Positions 44,180 through 53,109 of a stretch of DNA of 64,000 bases are shown in pieces (positions within the stretch are counted from its first letter, which is position 1; each line of letters opens with the position of its first letter). The stretch is from Pseudoalteromonas shioyasakiensis. GTDB lineage: Bacteria > Pseudomonadota > Gammaproteobacteria > Enterobacterales > Alteromonadaceae. The stretch is taken from assembly GCA_013391845.1 (NCBI GenBank), contig CP058414.1, positions 1,033,501 through 1,097,500 on the forward strand. The letters run 5' to 3'. The position numbers and the translations under genes were made by a program. The notes beneath the pieces are model-generated. The model saw only the letters and a list, made by a program, of their open reading frames with translations. It did no database searches and was not told the DNA's origin.

Positions 44180-45896
44180 TTAAAAGGTATTTTTAACTGT
44201 TACTAGCCATTGCACTGAGTCAATATCGTCATCTTGTTTATTAATTGGTGCGGCAATATCTAGGTGAATAACAGTACCGGCATTTGCTCTACTTGGTGCT
44301 AAGCGCAGACCTAAACCCACATTTTGTAGCACGCCTCCATTCGTGCCATTATCTTTGTCGTTATACCAAGCTCTACCAATATCATAGAACGCGGCACCAC
44401 CAACTTTGAACAATTGTAATAAGTCATACTCCCAGTAGTAGCGCTTCTCTAAAGTCACTAAAAAGCTACGGTCGCCTACTTGGTAGTCTAGCGGGTAACC
44501 ACGTAGGCCGTTCTCACCACCAATAGTAAGCTGTTTATCAGCAGTGAGGTTTTCAGCATATTGTAAGCGTACTTTGGCGTACCAGCTTTGTCTAAGTGTG
44601 GTATTTAGGTAGTACTGTAGTTGCGTGCTGGCAAACAGGTTTTCGACATCATCGATTTCTTCATTCCAGTAGCCATCAAGGTCTGCCTTAAAACGCCATA
44701 ACTGGTTGTCTCCAGAGTAATGCGCTTTTGATAACGATAACGAATAAATAGTGCGGCTGGCATCGTCGCTAAAATCTTTACTTGAATAACCTAATAAAGC
44801 ATGAATATTCCAACCGAGGTTTAAATCTTCTGTACGGTAGATGCTATCGAAGTTTCTCACCTTAACGTAATGATCTTCAAACCATTGGCCACTAATGTAG
44901 GGGTAACTCAGGGTACGGTCTTCAGCAATTGGGAAGCGCGTGAATGGCGTTTCTTTAAAGGTTTCTTCGCGGTTTTCGATGCCAAGCTTAATACGTTGAG
45001 TCCAGCTATTACCAAGTTGTGATGAGTGACCAAAGTAAGCGCGGTTTAATACCGTTTTTTGTTCAAACTCATTGACCACATCACCTCGGTAATAAAGTGA
45101 CTCTCGACGTTGATCTGAGTAACTTGTAACACCGTAACTGTATGGCGTATCTATTGAGAAAAACGGGTAGCTTACATCGAGGTAATGACGCTTACCGTCG
45201 TCGTTATCTGAGTATTCAAAACGGCCTTGATACCGGCTCGAGAAAATATGCGGATCGTCATAAACAAATAGGTAACCTGTTCGGTCTGCATCACGGGTGC
45301 GACTAAACGAGACCCGCTTACCCCAGCCCAAAAAGTTAGATTCACGAAACCCAATACTCGACTCATTTTCTCCGCCACTGCGGCTAAAGCTTATTTCTGG
45401 TAATAAGGTCCACAGATCGCGAGTAATTACTTTTACATGTACGTTGCCATCACAATCAAGCTTTGCGTTGATACGTGCATCATATAGATAACCTTGTTTA
45501 CGCAGCAATCGCTCAGACTCTAGCAATTTACGTGGGTTATACACATCACCTTCTTCGAACAATAAAACGCTGTGTATTACATTAGGTTTCTGTGGTCATG
45601 TGAGCCCGATTGGCAAAGCGGAATAAAAAGTTATTTTCTTCTTCAAGCTCAGTGTTAAAGACGTTTAGTTGTTCAAGTTCAATGGAGACTATTTTACGGT
45701 TATTAGCAGCATCGGGGAGTGGGTTGTCGGCATCGAGCTGGCGGCGTAAGTTATTATCTTGTGATTTAAGTGTGCGTTGGTTTTGACAATAATTACTATC
45801 GTCAGTAAATAACTGCTCTGCATGAACATTTGCTGCTATGCAGATTGGTAATAGTGTTATTAACCTAGCAACAAAGTGCGACTTCTTAAATCCCAT
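44180..45896 (-). pseudogene. BamA/TamA-like outer-membrane protein, single-base frameshift
   Basis: Two adjacent frames make one protein. The first (45896 to 45582) encodes a signal peptide (MGFKKSHFVARLITLLPICIAANVHAEQ region) and about 80 residues ending HMTTET-stop. The second continues the sequence as NVIHSVLLFEEGDVYNPRKL through a POTRA-like domain and a 16-strand-type barrel ending in phenylalanine (VKNTF). Deleting one base near 45584 joins them as TTETNVIHSVLLFEEG, giving about 571 residues. The ORF start at 45562 is an artefact. The barrel belongs to the surface-antigen (D15) family; its client proteins are unknown. Either a real mutation or a sequence error explains the break. Confidence 0.85.
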
Positions 45897-45963
45897 TTAC
45901 ACCCTTAGTTGAGTATGTCCTATACAACTACTACATACTAAGCGAGGTAAAAAGTCTAGCTTA

Positions 45964-46260
45964 TTATTGTAATTGCGCGACTAAATACTGATGAAGTTGT
46001 GGTAAAGCTGCACTGGCTTCTATGCCCTCAGCATTAATCCAAATACTTTCACTGTAATGTTCAAAGTTTAGATTAAAACTATGATCTGTAAAGTGAAAGC
46101 GTAATTGATGACGATCAGCGCCAGCATCAAAATCAGCGGTTGTTATTGCTGGAGCGTGTAAGAAAAGCGTAGCCCAAAGTTCAAAGTCTTCGTCGTGTGG
46201 CAGCTCATTCGACGTTACGAGAATAATTTCATGCTCGGCATCATACGTTAGTTCAGTCAT
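45964..46260 (-). CDS. Small conserved protein, possibly DUF3630 family
   Basis: A 98-residue acidic cytoplasmic protein, without signal or membrane span. The ATG at 46260 is chosen because AGGA overlaps the recQ stop and lies six bases upstream. It follows recQ by eight bases and is probably co-transcribed with it. I do not recognise a function; length and context are compatible with the small DUF3630 family of gammaproteobacteria, but this is only a guess. Confidence 0.7.
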   Translation of the reverse strand: MTELTYDAEHEIILVTSNELPHDEDFELWATLFLHAPAITTADFDAGADRHQLRFHFTDHSFNLNFEHYSESIWINAEGIEASAALPQLHQYLVAQLQ

Positions 46261-46267
46261 AGCAGTC

Positions 46268-48091
46268 CTAATTAGCGGCAAGATAGTCGCGAATGGTATT
46301 TAAAAATGGTGCGCCGTACTTATTTAGTTTAGTAAAACCAACTCCCGATACCTTTAAAAACTCACTGTCGTTGGTTGGCATTAACTGCGCCATTTCTGCA
46401 AGGGTTTTATCATTGAATACCACATAAGGTGGCACATCATCGGCATCTGCCAACTCTTTACGTAAGGCGCGTAATTTAGCAAACAGCTTTTTGTCGTAAT
46501 TAAACTGAGCGAGTTTATCTTGGTATACATGTTTCGCCTGTAATCGAGGCTCAGCAAGTTGCAGTGCATATTCACTTTTAAGAACCGCACGGGCGGCTTC
46601 TGTTAAGCGTAATGAAGAACCTTGGGTAATGTCTTGGCTTAATAACCCTTGATGGATGAGTTGCCTTAAAATACTGAGCCAAAATTCCACACTGTGCTCT
46701 TTTCCTATGCCATAAGTACTAAGCTGGTGGTGATTGTTATCACGAATGCGGCTAGTGTTTGCGCCGCGCAGCAGCTCAACGATATAACCAATCCCAAACC
46801 GTTGCTCAGCACGATACACACACGACAAAGCTTGTTGTGCGACAAGTGTGCCATCAAAGCTAGTGGGTGGGTTTAAGCAAATGTCACAGTTGCCACAGGT
46901 TTCGCGCTTATATTCACTAAAATAATTGAGCAAAATTTGTCTACGGCATGTTTGCGCTTCCGCAAAGCTGGCCATAGCATTAAAGCGCTGTTCTTCAACA
47001 CGACGACGTTGTTCGTCTTCGATATCTTCAAAAAAGCGGCGTACGCGGCCTATGTCTGCCGGGTCAAAATACATAATGGCTTCTGCAGCCAAACCATCAC
47101 GACCAGCACGACCGGTTTCTTGGTAATAAGCTTCGATACTTTTTGGAATATCGTAATGCACCACAAAACGTACGTTAGGTTTATTAATTCCCATGCCAAA
47201 GGCAACAGTTGCAACCACAATTTGAATATCGTCACGGGCATAGCCTGATTGCACAAATTGGCGTTGCTCGTTACTCATACCTGCATGGTAGGCTGCGGCA
47301 TTAAATCCTGCATCAGCAAGTTTTTCGGCTACATCATCAACCCGTTTACGGCTGGTGCAATAAATAATACCACTTTGATTTTGCTGTTCTTTTAAATAAC
47401 GAAGTAGTTGCACCATAGGTTTGAATTTTTCTTCTATGGTGTAACGAATGTTAGGTCTATCGAAGCTACCAGTATGCACGTAAGGGTGGTTAAGCTGAAG
47501 TTGTTCAATAATATCGTAACGAGTTGCTTTATCTGCCGTTGCTGTAAGTGCCATCATAGGCACATGTGTAAAGCGTTGCTTTAATTCGTTGAGTCTACAG
47601 TAATGCGGTCTAAAGTCATGACCCCAATGCGACACACAGTGAGCTTCATCAATCGCAAAGAGTGCGAGTTTTAAATGACTTAAACGCTCTAAAAATTCGT
47701 GTTGCAGTACTTTTTCAGGTGCTACATACAACAGCTTAATTTGCCCGTAGTGCAATTGTTGATAGACAGCTTGTTGCTCTTCAAAAGGCAGGCTGTTATT
47801 GATGTATGCCGCTTGTACGCCGAGTGCTCTTAGTTGGGCTACTTGGTCTTGCATCAAGGAAATAAGCGGCGAGATAACCACAGTCACACCATCGAGGATC
47901 AAAGCAGGCACTTGATAGCACAATGATTTGCCCCCACCAGTTGGTAGGAGTACAAGCGAGTCTTGTCCGTCTAGCGCAGCGGCTATAATCGCTTCTTGGC
48001 CATCACGAAAATCCTTGTAACCAAACACTTGTTTGAGTACGGCTTGTGGTGATCGAACGGGTGTGTTGGACGTTGCGGTATTGGTATTCAT
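46268..48091 (-). CDS. recQ: ATP-dependent DNA helicase RecQ
   Basis: A 607-residue 3'-5' helicase. Walker A is LPTGGGKSLCYQVP (about residue 50), the DEAH motif is FAIDEAHCVSHWGHDFRPHY, and motif VI is YYQETGRAGRDG. A four-cysteine zinc site (C-x16-C-x2-C-x2-C near RETCGNCDIC) and winged helix follow, then a C-terminal HRDC domain. It unwinds DNA in RecF-pathway repair. It diverges from rarD, as in Vibrio. Confidence 0.96.
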   Translation of the reverse strand: MNTNTATSNTPVRSPQAVLKQVFGYKDFRDGQEAIIAAALDGQDSLVLLPTGGGKSLCYQVPALILDGVTVVISPLISLMQDQVAQLRALGVQAAYINNSLPFEEQQAVYQQLHYGQIKLLYVAPEKVLQHEFLERLSHLKLALFAIDEAHCVSHWGHDFRPHYCRLNELKQRFTHVPMMALTATADKATRYDIIEQLQLNHPYVHTGSFDRPNIRYTIEEKFKPMVQLLRYLKEQQNQSGIIYCTSRKRVDDVAEKLADAGFNAAAYHAGMSNEQRQFVQSGYARDDIQIVVATVAFGMGINKPNVRFVVHYDIPKSIEAYYQETGRAGRDGLAAEAIMYFDPADIGRVRRFFEDIEDEQRRRVEEQRFNAMASFAEAQTCRRQILLNYFSEYKRETCGNCDICLNPPTSFDGTLVAQQALSCVYRAEQRFGIGYIVELLRGANTSRIRDNNHHQLSTYGIGKEHSVEFWLSILRQLIHQGLLSQDITQGSSLRLTEAARAVLKSEYALQLAEPRLQAKHVYQDKLAQFNYDKKLFAKLRALRKELADADDVPPYVVFNDKTLAEMAQLMPTNDSEFLKVSGVGFTKLNKYGAPFLNTIRDYLAAN

Positions 48092-48286
48092 CGCCGAGCA
48101 TTTTAGTGGTTTTTTATTGCGATGTCTTTAGCAATATACCCAAACGACCTTAAAATGCAGAATTCAGCGTTTCACAGGTGCTTAATATCAAGGCGTTACT
48201 TTGCAACAATGGCAGTCCCTTTTAAGAAGTAAATACATGGGTTTATTTAGCGCGTTTTGGTTGCGTCACTGCTGAGGGGGCGTAAA

Positions 48287-49240
48287 ATGGCGTTTTTAAA
48301 CTATAAAGCCAAACTTATGCCTACCAACATTGAGCAGCGAAAAGGCGTTATTTTCGCTTGTTTAGCCTTTTTTATGTGGGGTCTTGCGCCCATTTACTTT
48401 AAGTTTCTACAGCAGATTTCTGCTTTTGAAATCTTAATGCACCGTGTTATTTGGTCGGTGTTGTTTTTACTTCTTATCATTGCTGCTCGTCATCAATGGC
48501 AGCGTATTCGTGTGGTTCTTGGACAGCCTAAATTACTGTTGATGTTGGTGATCACAGCAAGCTTACTAGGCTTTAACTGGGGCTTATTTATTTGGGCAGT
48601 GAACAATAATCATATGCTTGATGCTAGTTTAGGTTATTACATAAATCCATTACTCAATGTGTTATTGGGTATGTTGTTTTTAGGTGAGCGGCTGCGTAAA
48701 TGGCAAGGTGTTGCGGTTGGTCTAGCGCTTTGTGGTGTGTTGCTACAGCTTGTGAGCTTTGGTTCATTCCCCGTAGTTGCTTTCTCGCTGGCTAGCTCGT
48801 TTGCTATTTATGGTTTATTACGTAAAAAGTTACCAATCGAGTCATTACCAGGATTATTGCTCGAAGCGCTTATTTTATTACCTGTTGCACTTATTTATTG
48901 GTGGTTGATGGCGCCATCAGCAAGCTCTGATTTAACTGCAAATGATTGGCACATTAACTTATTACTCATTAGTGCCGGTGTGGTGACAACTTTACCACTG
49001 TTATGTTTTACCGGTGCCGCAAAGCGCCTGCAATACAGTACGCTTGGCTTCTTTCAGTACATAGGCCCAAGTTTAATGTTTATGCTTGCCGTGGCGTTTT
49101 ACGGTGAAGTATTTGATGCTGAGCGTGTGGTGACTTTTGCGTGTATTTGGAGTGCTTTAGCATTATTCAGCTGGGATTCGTATCGTCAAAGTCGAAAGCA
49201 ACGCAAAGCGCAGTTAGAGGCAGTGACTAAGCCTGTATAG
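48287..49240 (+). CDS. rarD: RarD-like EamA-family transporter
   Basis: A 317-residue (from 48287) membrane protein with ten spans of the drug/metabolite transporter superfamily. The family start region KGVIFACLAFFMWGLAPIYFK and the RarD core GYYINPLLNVLLG are visible. Substrate is unproven (chloramphenicol resistance gave the name). GAGGGGG lies before the ATG at 48287; an internal ATG at 48317 matches the family N-terminus better but has no clear ribosome site. It diverges from recQ. Confidence 0.9.
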   Translation: MAFLNYKAKLMPTNIEQRKGVIFACLAFFMWGLAPIYFKFLQQISAFEILMHRVIWSVLFLLLIIAARHQWQRIRVVLGQPKLLLMLVITASLLGFNWGLFIWAVNNNHMLDASLGYYINPLLNVLLGMLFLGERLRKWQGVAVGLALCGVLLQLVSFGSFPVVAFSLASSFAIYGLLRKKLPIESLPGLLLEALILLPVALIYWWLMAPSASSDLTANDWHINLLLISAGVVTTLPLLCFTGAAKRLQYSTLGFFQYIGPSLMFMLAVAFYGEVFDAERVVTFACIWSALALFSWDSYRQSRKQRKAQLEAVTKPV

Positions 49241-49242
49241 GC

Positions 49243-50478
49243 TTAGCTTACTAATTTGTTGCGGCCAGAGTCTTTTGCTTGATAAAGCTTTAAATCGGCC
49301 TGTTTTATTAGTTCATCCAAACTATAAATGGGCCCATTATGAAAACCAATCGACAGCGTAAACTTGATGTGGTCTTTGCTAAATTCAGAGCTGTGTTTTT
49401 CGACAAACAAACGGAATTTTTCTAAACGCTGTAACGATTCTTGTGGATCTTGATCCGCAAAGTACACCGCAAATTCTTCACCACCGAAGCGGCCTACTAA
49501 ATTATCTCCAAAATACTTCGCCATACATTGTGATAAACCTTTAAGTACTTCATCACCTGCATCATGACCATAGTTATCGTTAATTGATTTAAAGTGGTCA
49601 ATATCAATCATGGCTAAAGAGACTGAGGTATCTGACATTTTTGCAGCTTTTAGGTGATTGTTTGCTTCACCGAAGAAATAGCGGCGATTAGGGAGTTTAG
49701 TGAGGTAATCAGTGTTTGCCTGCAAACGAATTGTTTTAATGTTTTCAAGCATGTCGACGTTTTGGCTTAGCCGACAATAGAACTCTTCATTATTAAATGG
49801 CTTGCGAAGGTAATCGTCAGCGCCAGATTTTAAAAAGCGCGTTGATAAATGCAGAGTATCGAGTGCAGAAATGCCGATTATGGCTTTTTCATCGTTAGAA
49901 TATAAACGGCGAATTTCAACACAGAGCTCATCCCCATTCATATTCGGCATTTCGTTATCGGTAATGATCACCGATATTTTTGGGTTTTCAGCCAGTACTT
50001 TTAAAGCATCAACACCATCAACAGCTTCAATGGTTTGGTATTTGTGACGAGTTAATAAGTTACAAATATGGTGGCGCGTTGCCGCTGAATCATCGACCAC
50101 TAATACCAATATTTGCTCATTACGAGGTAAACGAGCGAGTTGTTTTTCTAGGTATTGGTAGGCTTGTTTATTTTCTTTGGTGATGTAATCAATGATGGGA
50201 TGTTTTTCAACGATATTACGTGTTGTTTCGTCAAGATTGCCGGTCATTACAATGGTGGGAATGTCGGCAGCGATAGTACAGGGGACTGCTTCTCCGGTTG
50301 GTGCGTCAGGCAGAATAAAGTCTACTACTGCACAAAAGTAACTGTGCTTGCTAATAAGCTCTTTTGCCTCAGCTAAGTTACCAGCAATGTCGGCTTCATA
50401 GCCAACTTTTTGCGCGATGTGCTTTTGCACTCGCGCAATGGTTGGCGTATCTTCAATTATTAATATTCTTCGAGTCAC
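49243..50478 (-). CDS. Two-receiver GGDEF response regulator (diguanylate cyclase)
   Basis: A 411-residue soluble regulator: receiver 1 (about 1-115, phospho-acceptor Asp53), receiver 2 (about 123-245, Asp174) and a GGDEF domain (about 250-411). The active site GGEEF is at residues 332-336. No RxxD I-site precedes it (FGDN at that position). The layout is that of PleD-type proteins but without I-site inhibition. The partner kinase is not encoded nearby. It converges on rarD with two bases between stop codons. Confidence 0.92.
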   Translation of the reverse strand: MTRRILIIEDTPTIARVQKHIAQKVGYEADIAGNLAEAKELISKHSYFCAVVDFILPDAPTGEAVPCTIAADIPTIVMTGNLDETTRNIVEKHPIIDYITKENKQAYQYLEKQLARLPRNEQILVLVVDDSAATRHHICNLLTRHKYQTIEAVDGVDALKVLAENPKISVIITDNEMPNMNGDELCVEIRRLYSNDEKAIIGISALDTLHLSTRFLKSGADDYLRKPFNNEEFYCRLSQNVDMLENIKTIRLQANTDYLTKLPNRRYFFGEANNHLKAAKMSDTSVSLAMIDIDHFKSINDNYGHDAGDEVLKGLSQCMAKYFGDNLVGRFGGEEFAVYFADQDPQESLQRLEKFRLFVEKHSSEFSKDHIKFTLSIGFHNGPIYSLDELIKQADLKLYQAKDSGRNKLVS

Positions 50479-50556
50479 AACTTGCCTTGAAATAACTTAC
50501 TGGCGAAACAAAAGTTATTACAAGTTTTAACCCTAAAAGGGTAAAAAAGCAAATTG

Positions 50557-50931
50557 TTATAGGCTATCTGACTCAGAATAATATTCAACACTTTGTGTTG
50601 TTGGGCTCGCAATACGAGAGCGCCCAAATAAGGTATGAAACTTAGTTTTGCAGGTTGTTTGTTTAAGGTATTTGATCCAAGCGCGCTCAATTGGATTGGT
50701 TGCTTCAAGGTTACCGGTAACAACTTGTACAAATTGAGTTTGAAATTCATTTTGTGGTTCTAGGGTTTTGTTGTATAAACCCTTTAGAACAACACCATGC
50801 TGCTCGAGAATGTCGGCTTCTAGCAAAGTGAAGTGACCACTACGACCAAAACCGCGTGGGAAATTTTGATCATCATAGAATTGACGTTGGCTTGCAAATG
50901 CTTGACGAAGTGATGAAATGTCATTGCTCAT
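50557..50931 (-). CDS. maoP: MaoP/DUF413 macrodomain organisation protein
   Basis: A 124-residue protein homologous to E. coli MaoP (YifE): DDQNFPRGFGRSGHFTLLEADILEQHG matches the conserved N-terminal half (quoted here in its key part FPRGFGRSGHFT), and KFHTLFG is conserved near the C-terminus. MaoP, with the DNA site maoS, organises the Ori macrodomain in E. coli. It diverges from hdfR exactly as in E. coli. Confidence 0.88.
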   Translation of the reverse strand: MSNDISSLRQAFASQRQFYDDQNFPRGFGRSGHFTLLEADILEQHGVVLKGLYNKTLEPQNEFQTQFVQVVTGNLEATNPIERAWIKYLKQTTCKTKFHTLFGRSRIASPTTQSVEYYSESDSL

Positions 50932-51021
50932 GGCTTTATCCTCATGCCCTATTTTCTTGCTGGAGTATGGATCAAGTTGTCGATTTTATTAAACAAATTA
51001 TTTTTATCGTAAGGGTAAAAA

Positions 51022-51876
51022 ATGGATATCGATTTATTGAAGACTTTTGTTGAAGTGGTACGTACGCGCCATTTCGGTAAAGCAGCTGAAAATTTATATA
51101 TTACACAGTCTGCGGTAAGTTTTCGGATCCGACAATTAGAGCAAGGTTTAGGCGTTAACTTATTTATTCGTCAACGAAACAACATTCAGTTAACGGCACC
51201 GGGTGAGCGATTACTGCCACACGCACAAATGATCATAACGGGGATGCAACGAGCAAAAGTTGATGTGGCGCTTGCTGATAATATGCATAAGCAAATTAGT
51301 TTAGCGGGCACACCTAATATATGGGATGCTTTTTTGCAGTTTGGTATTACAAACATTGTTTCTGCTATGCCGGGTGTATCGCTAGTCGCTGAAGTAAAAG
51401 CACAGCAAGAGAGTACTCGCTTATTATTGGAGCGTACATTAGATTTGGCGGTATTATTTGATCCCCCTAAAGTTGATGAGTTGGTTGTTCAACGAATTTG
51501 TGAACTCCCTATTATTCCTGTGAGCGCTTTTGAAACCGCAAACAGCGAAAACTTTTTCGATAATCAATATGTTTATGTTGATTGGGGAACAACCTTTTCG
51601 TTATGGCATGCCCGAGAGTTTAATGGCCATGCTCCCCCTTATTTCAGAACCAGCACCGGGCGTATTGCACTCGATTTAATATTAAAATGCGGCGGCAGTG
51701 CCTTCATTCCACAATTATTAGTCGAAGAGCAGCTTAAATCTGGTGAGCTTTATCATGTTGAAGATGTTGCACATACCTCGCGAGATGTATTTGTTGCTTA
51801 CCACAGAGATAATGAACAAACCCCTCTATTAGAGAAATTAGTGACATTATTAACTGAGCTGCAAATAAAGGCTTAA
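51022..51876 (+). CDS. hdfR: LysR-family regulator HdfR-like
   Basis: A 284-residue LysR-type regulator. The N-terminal winged helix (MDIDLLKTFVEVVRTRHFGK, then ITQSAVSFRIRQLEQGLGVNLF) is nearly identical to HdfR, which represses flhDC in E. coli. The substrate-binding half (about 90-284) is less conserved. The 90-base gap to the divergent maoP contains the shared promoter region. Confidence 0.88.
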   Translation: MDIDLLKTFVEVVRTRHFGKAAENLYITQSAVSFRIRQLEQGLGVNLFIRQRNNIQLTAPGERLLPHAQMIITGMQRAKVDVALADNMHKQISLAGTPNIWDAFLQFGITNIVSAMPGVSLVAEVKAQQESTRLLLERTLDLAVLFDPPKVDELVVQRICELPIIPVSAFETANSENFFDNQYVYVDWGTTFSLWHAREFNGHAPPYFRTSTGRIALDLILKCGGSAFIPQLLVEEQLKSGELYHVEDVAHTSRDVFVAYHRDNEQTPLLEKLVTLLTELQIKA

Positions 51877-51986
51877 AATTAATTTAACTTAGCTTTTATA
51901 AAAATTTAATGCCGCAACAGTAGGTTACGTTTTTATTTCAGAAATAATTATATTTTATGAAGCTAAATTGACGTTTTTGTTTCAAT

Positions 51987-52015
51987 TGTCATCTTTTTGT
52001 CATTTTTTGCTGTCA
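51987..52015 (+). promoter_or_regulatory. Three TGTCA repeats upstream of the porin gene
   Basis: TGTCA occurs at 51987-51991, 51998-52002 and 52011-52015, separated by 11 and 13 bases, on the coding strand 60-85 bases before the porin start. The near-helical spacing suggests regulator binding on one DNA face. No regulator is assigned. Confidence 0.4.
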
Positions 52016-52072
52016 CACTGCGCGCATTGAAACACAATATGTGTTTTTTGTTGCGATTATTGAGGAAACGAC

Positions 52073-53005
52073 ATGAAATTTGCAAAGTCTAGCTTATTCC
52101 TAGCTTTATTTGGTGGTTTATCTTTTTCTGCATTAGCTGATGTAGATGTATATGGTAAAGCAAACGTGACTGTTCAATCATCAGATGATGGCGAAGGGTC
52201 TTTCACTGAAATTAAAAGCAATAACTCACGTTTTGGCTTAAAAGGTTCAGAAAAAATTTCTGAAGGCCTAGAAGCTGTTTATAAATTTGAGTTTGGTGTA
52301 GACGTATCTGACGCTGATTCAAAAGGCGACAATGACGATAACATTACTGCGCGTAACCAATATGTGGGTGTGAAAGGTAGCTTTGGTCAAGTTGTTATCG
52401 GCCGTAACGATACAGCAATGAAGCAATCTCAAGGTAAAGTTGATTTATTCAATGACCTTGAAGGAGATATCAAGAACGCATTTAAAGGTGAAAACCGTTT
52501 AGGCGACACAATTTCTTATGCTTCTAAAGACTTTAATGGTTTCAAAGTATTAGCAACTTATGTAGCTGAAGATGATGTAGATGCTGATAACGGTTACTCA
52601 GTAGCGTTAACTTACGGCGATGCAAAACTTAAAGAAAGCAAACTTTATGCATCAGTTGCAGCTGACAGCGAAGTAAAAGGCTACGACATTGTTCGTGCAA
52701 CAGTACAAGGTAAACTAGGCGACTTCAAACTAGGTGCTATGTACCAAACACAAGAAAAAGTGGATGGTAGTGCAGAAGCTGATGGTTACTTAGTAAATGC
52801 TGCTTACCAAATGAATAGCAACACTTTCAAAGTACAGTACCAAGTAATTGACTTTGATGAAGGCGATAAGAAAACAGCTATTTCTGCAGGTGTTGATCAC
52901 AAGCTAAGCAAAAATACTAAAGTATTTGGTTTCTACTCGACGTTTGATACAGACAATCAAGTTGACCAAGATTACTTAGGTGTTGGTATTGAATATAAGT
53001 TCTAA
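52073..53005 (+). CDS. General outer-membrane porin
   Basis: A 310-residue porin of the gram-negative OmpC-like family. A signal peptide (1 to about 22, ending ALA) is followed by DVDVYGKANVTVQSSDD, typical of the first strand. The motif NSRFGLKGSEKISEGLEAVYKFEFG and a C-terminal Phe (GIEYKF) support a trimeric 16-strand barrel. It is strongly acidic in the loops (EDDVDADN), suggesting cation preference or adaptation to sea water. GAGG precedes the ATG and a strong terminator follows. Confidence 0.93.
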   Translation: MKFAKSSLFLALFGGLSFSALADVDVYGKANVTVQSSDDGEGSFTEIKSNNSRFGLKGSEKISEGLEAVYKFEFGVDVSDADSKGDNDDNITARNQYVGVKGSFGQVVIGRNDTAMKQSQGKVDLFNDLEGDIKNAFKGENRLGDTISYASKDFNGFKVLATYVAEDDVDADNGYSVALTYGDAKLKESKLYASVAADSEVKGYDIVRATVQGKLGDFKLGAMYQTQEKVDGSAEADGYLVNAAYQMNSNTFKVQYQVIDFDEGDKKTAISAGVDHKLSKNTKVFGFYSTFDTDNQVDQDYLGVGIEYKF

Positions 53006-53035
53006 CCCAACACTGGGATAACTCTCTAACTTGTC

Positions 53036-53063
53036 AGCCCAGCTAATTAGCTGGGCTTTTTTA
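53036..53063 (+). terminator. Rho-independent terminator of the porin gene
   Basis: A perfect palindrome AGCCCAGCTAA / TTAGCTGGGCT (53036-53057) is followed by TTTTT. It lies 31 bases after the stop. Confidence 0.93.
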
Positions 53064-53109
53064 TTGCTCTAGAAATAAAATTTTTACCGTAGTTAGCTTG
53101 CTTGAATGG

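Noticed and set aside
44180..45562. Separate 460-residue gene starting at 45562
   Set aside because: The start is a TTG inside the POTRA region; the gene continues upstream after a one-base shift.
48132..48230. Possible degenerate interspersed repeat between recQ and rarD
   Set aside because: The wording looks repeat-like, but I cannot show terminal inverted repeats or a second copy in the window.
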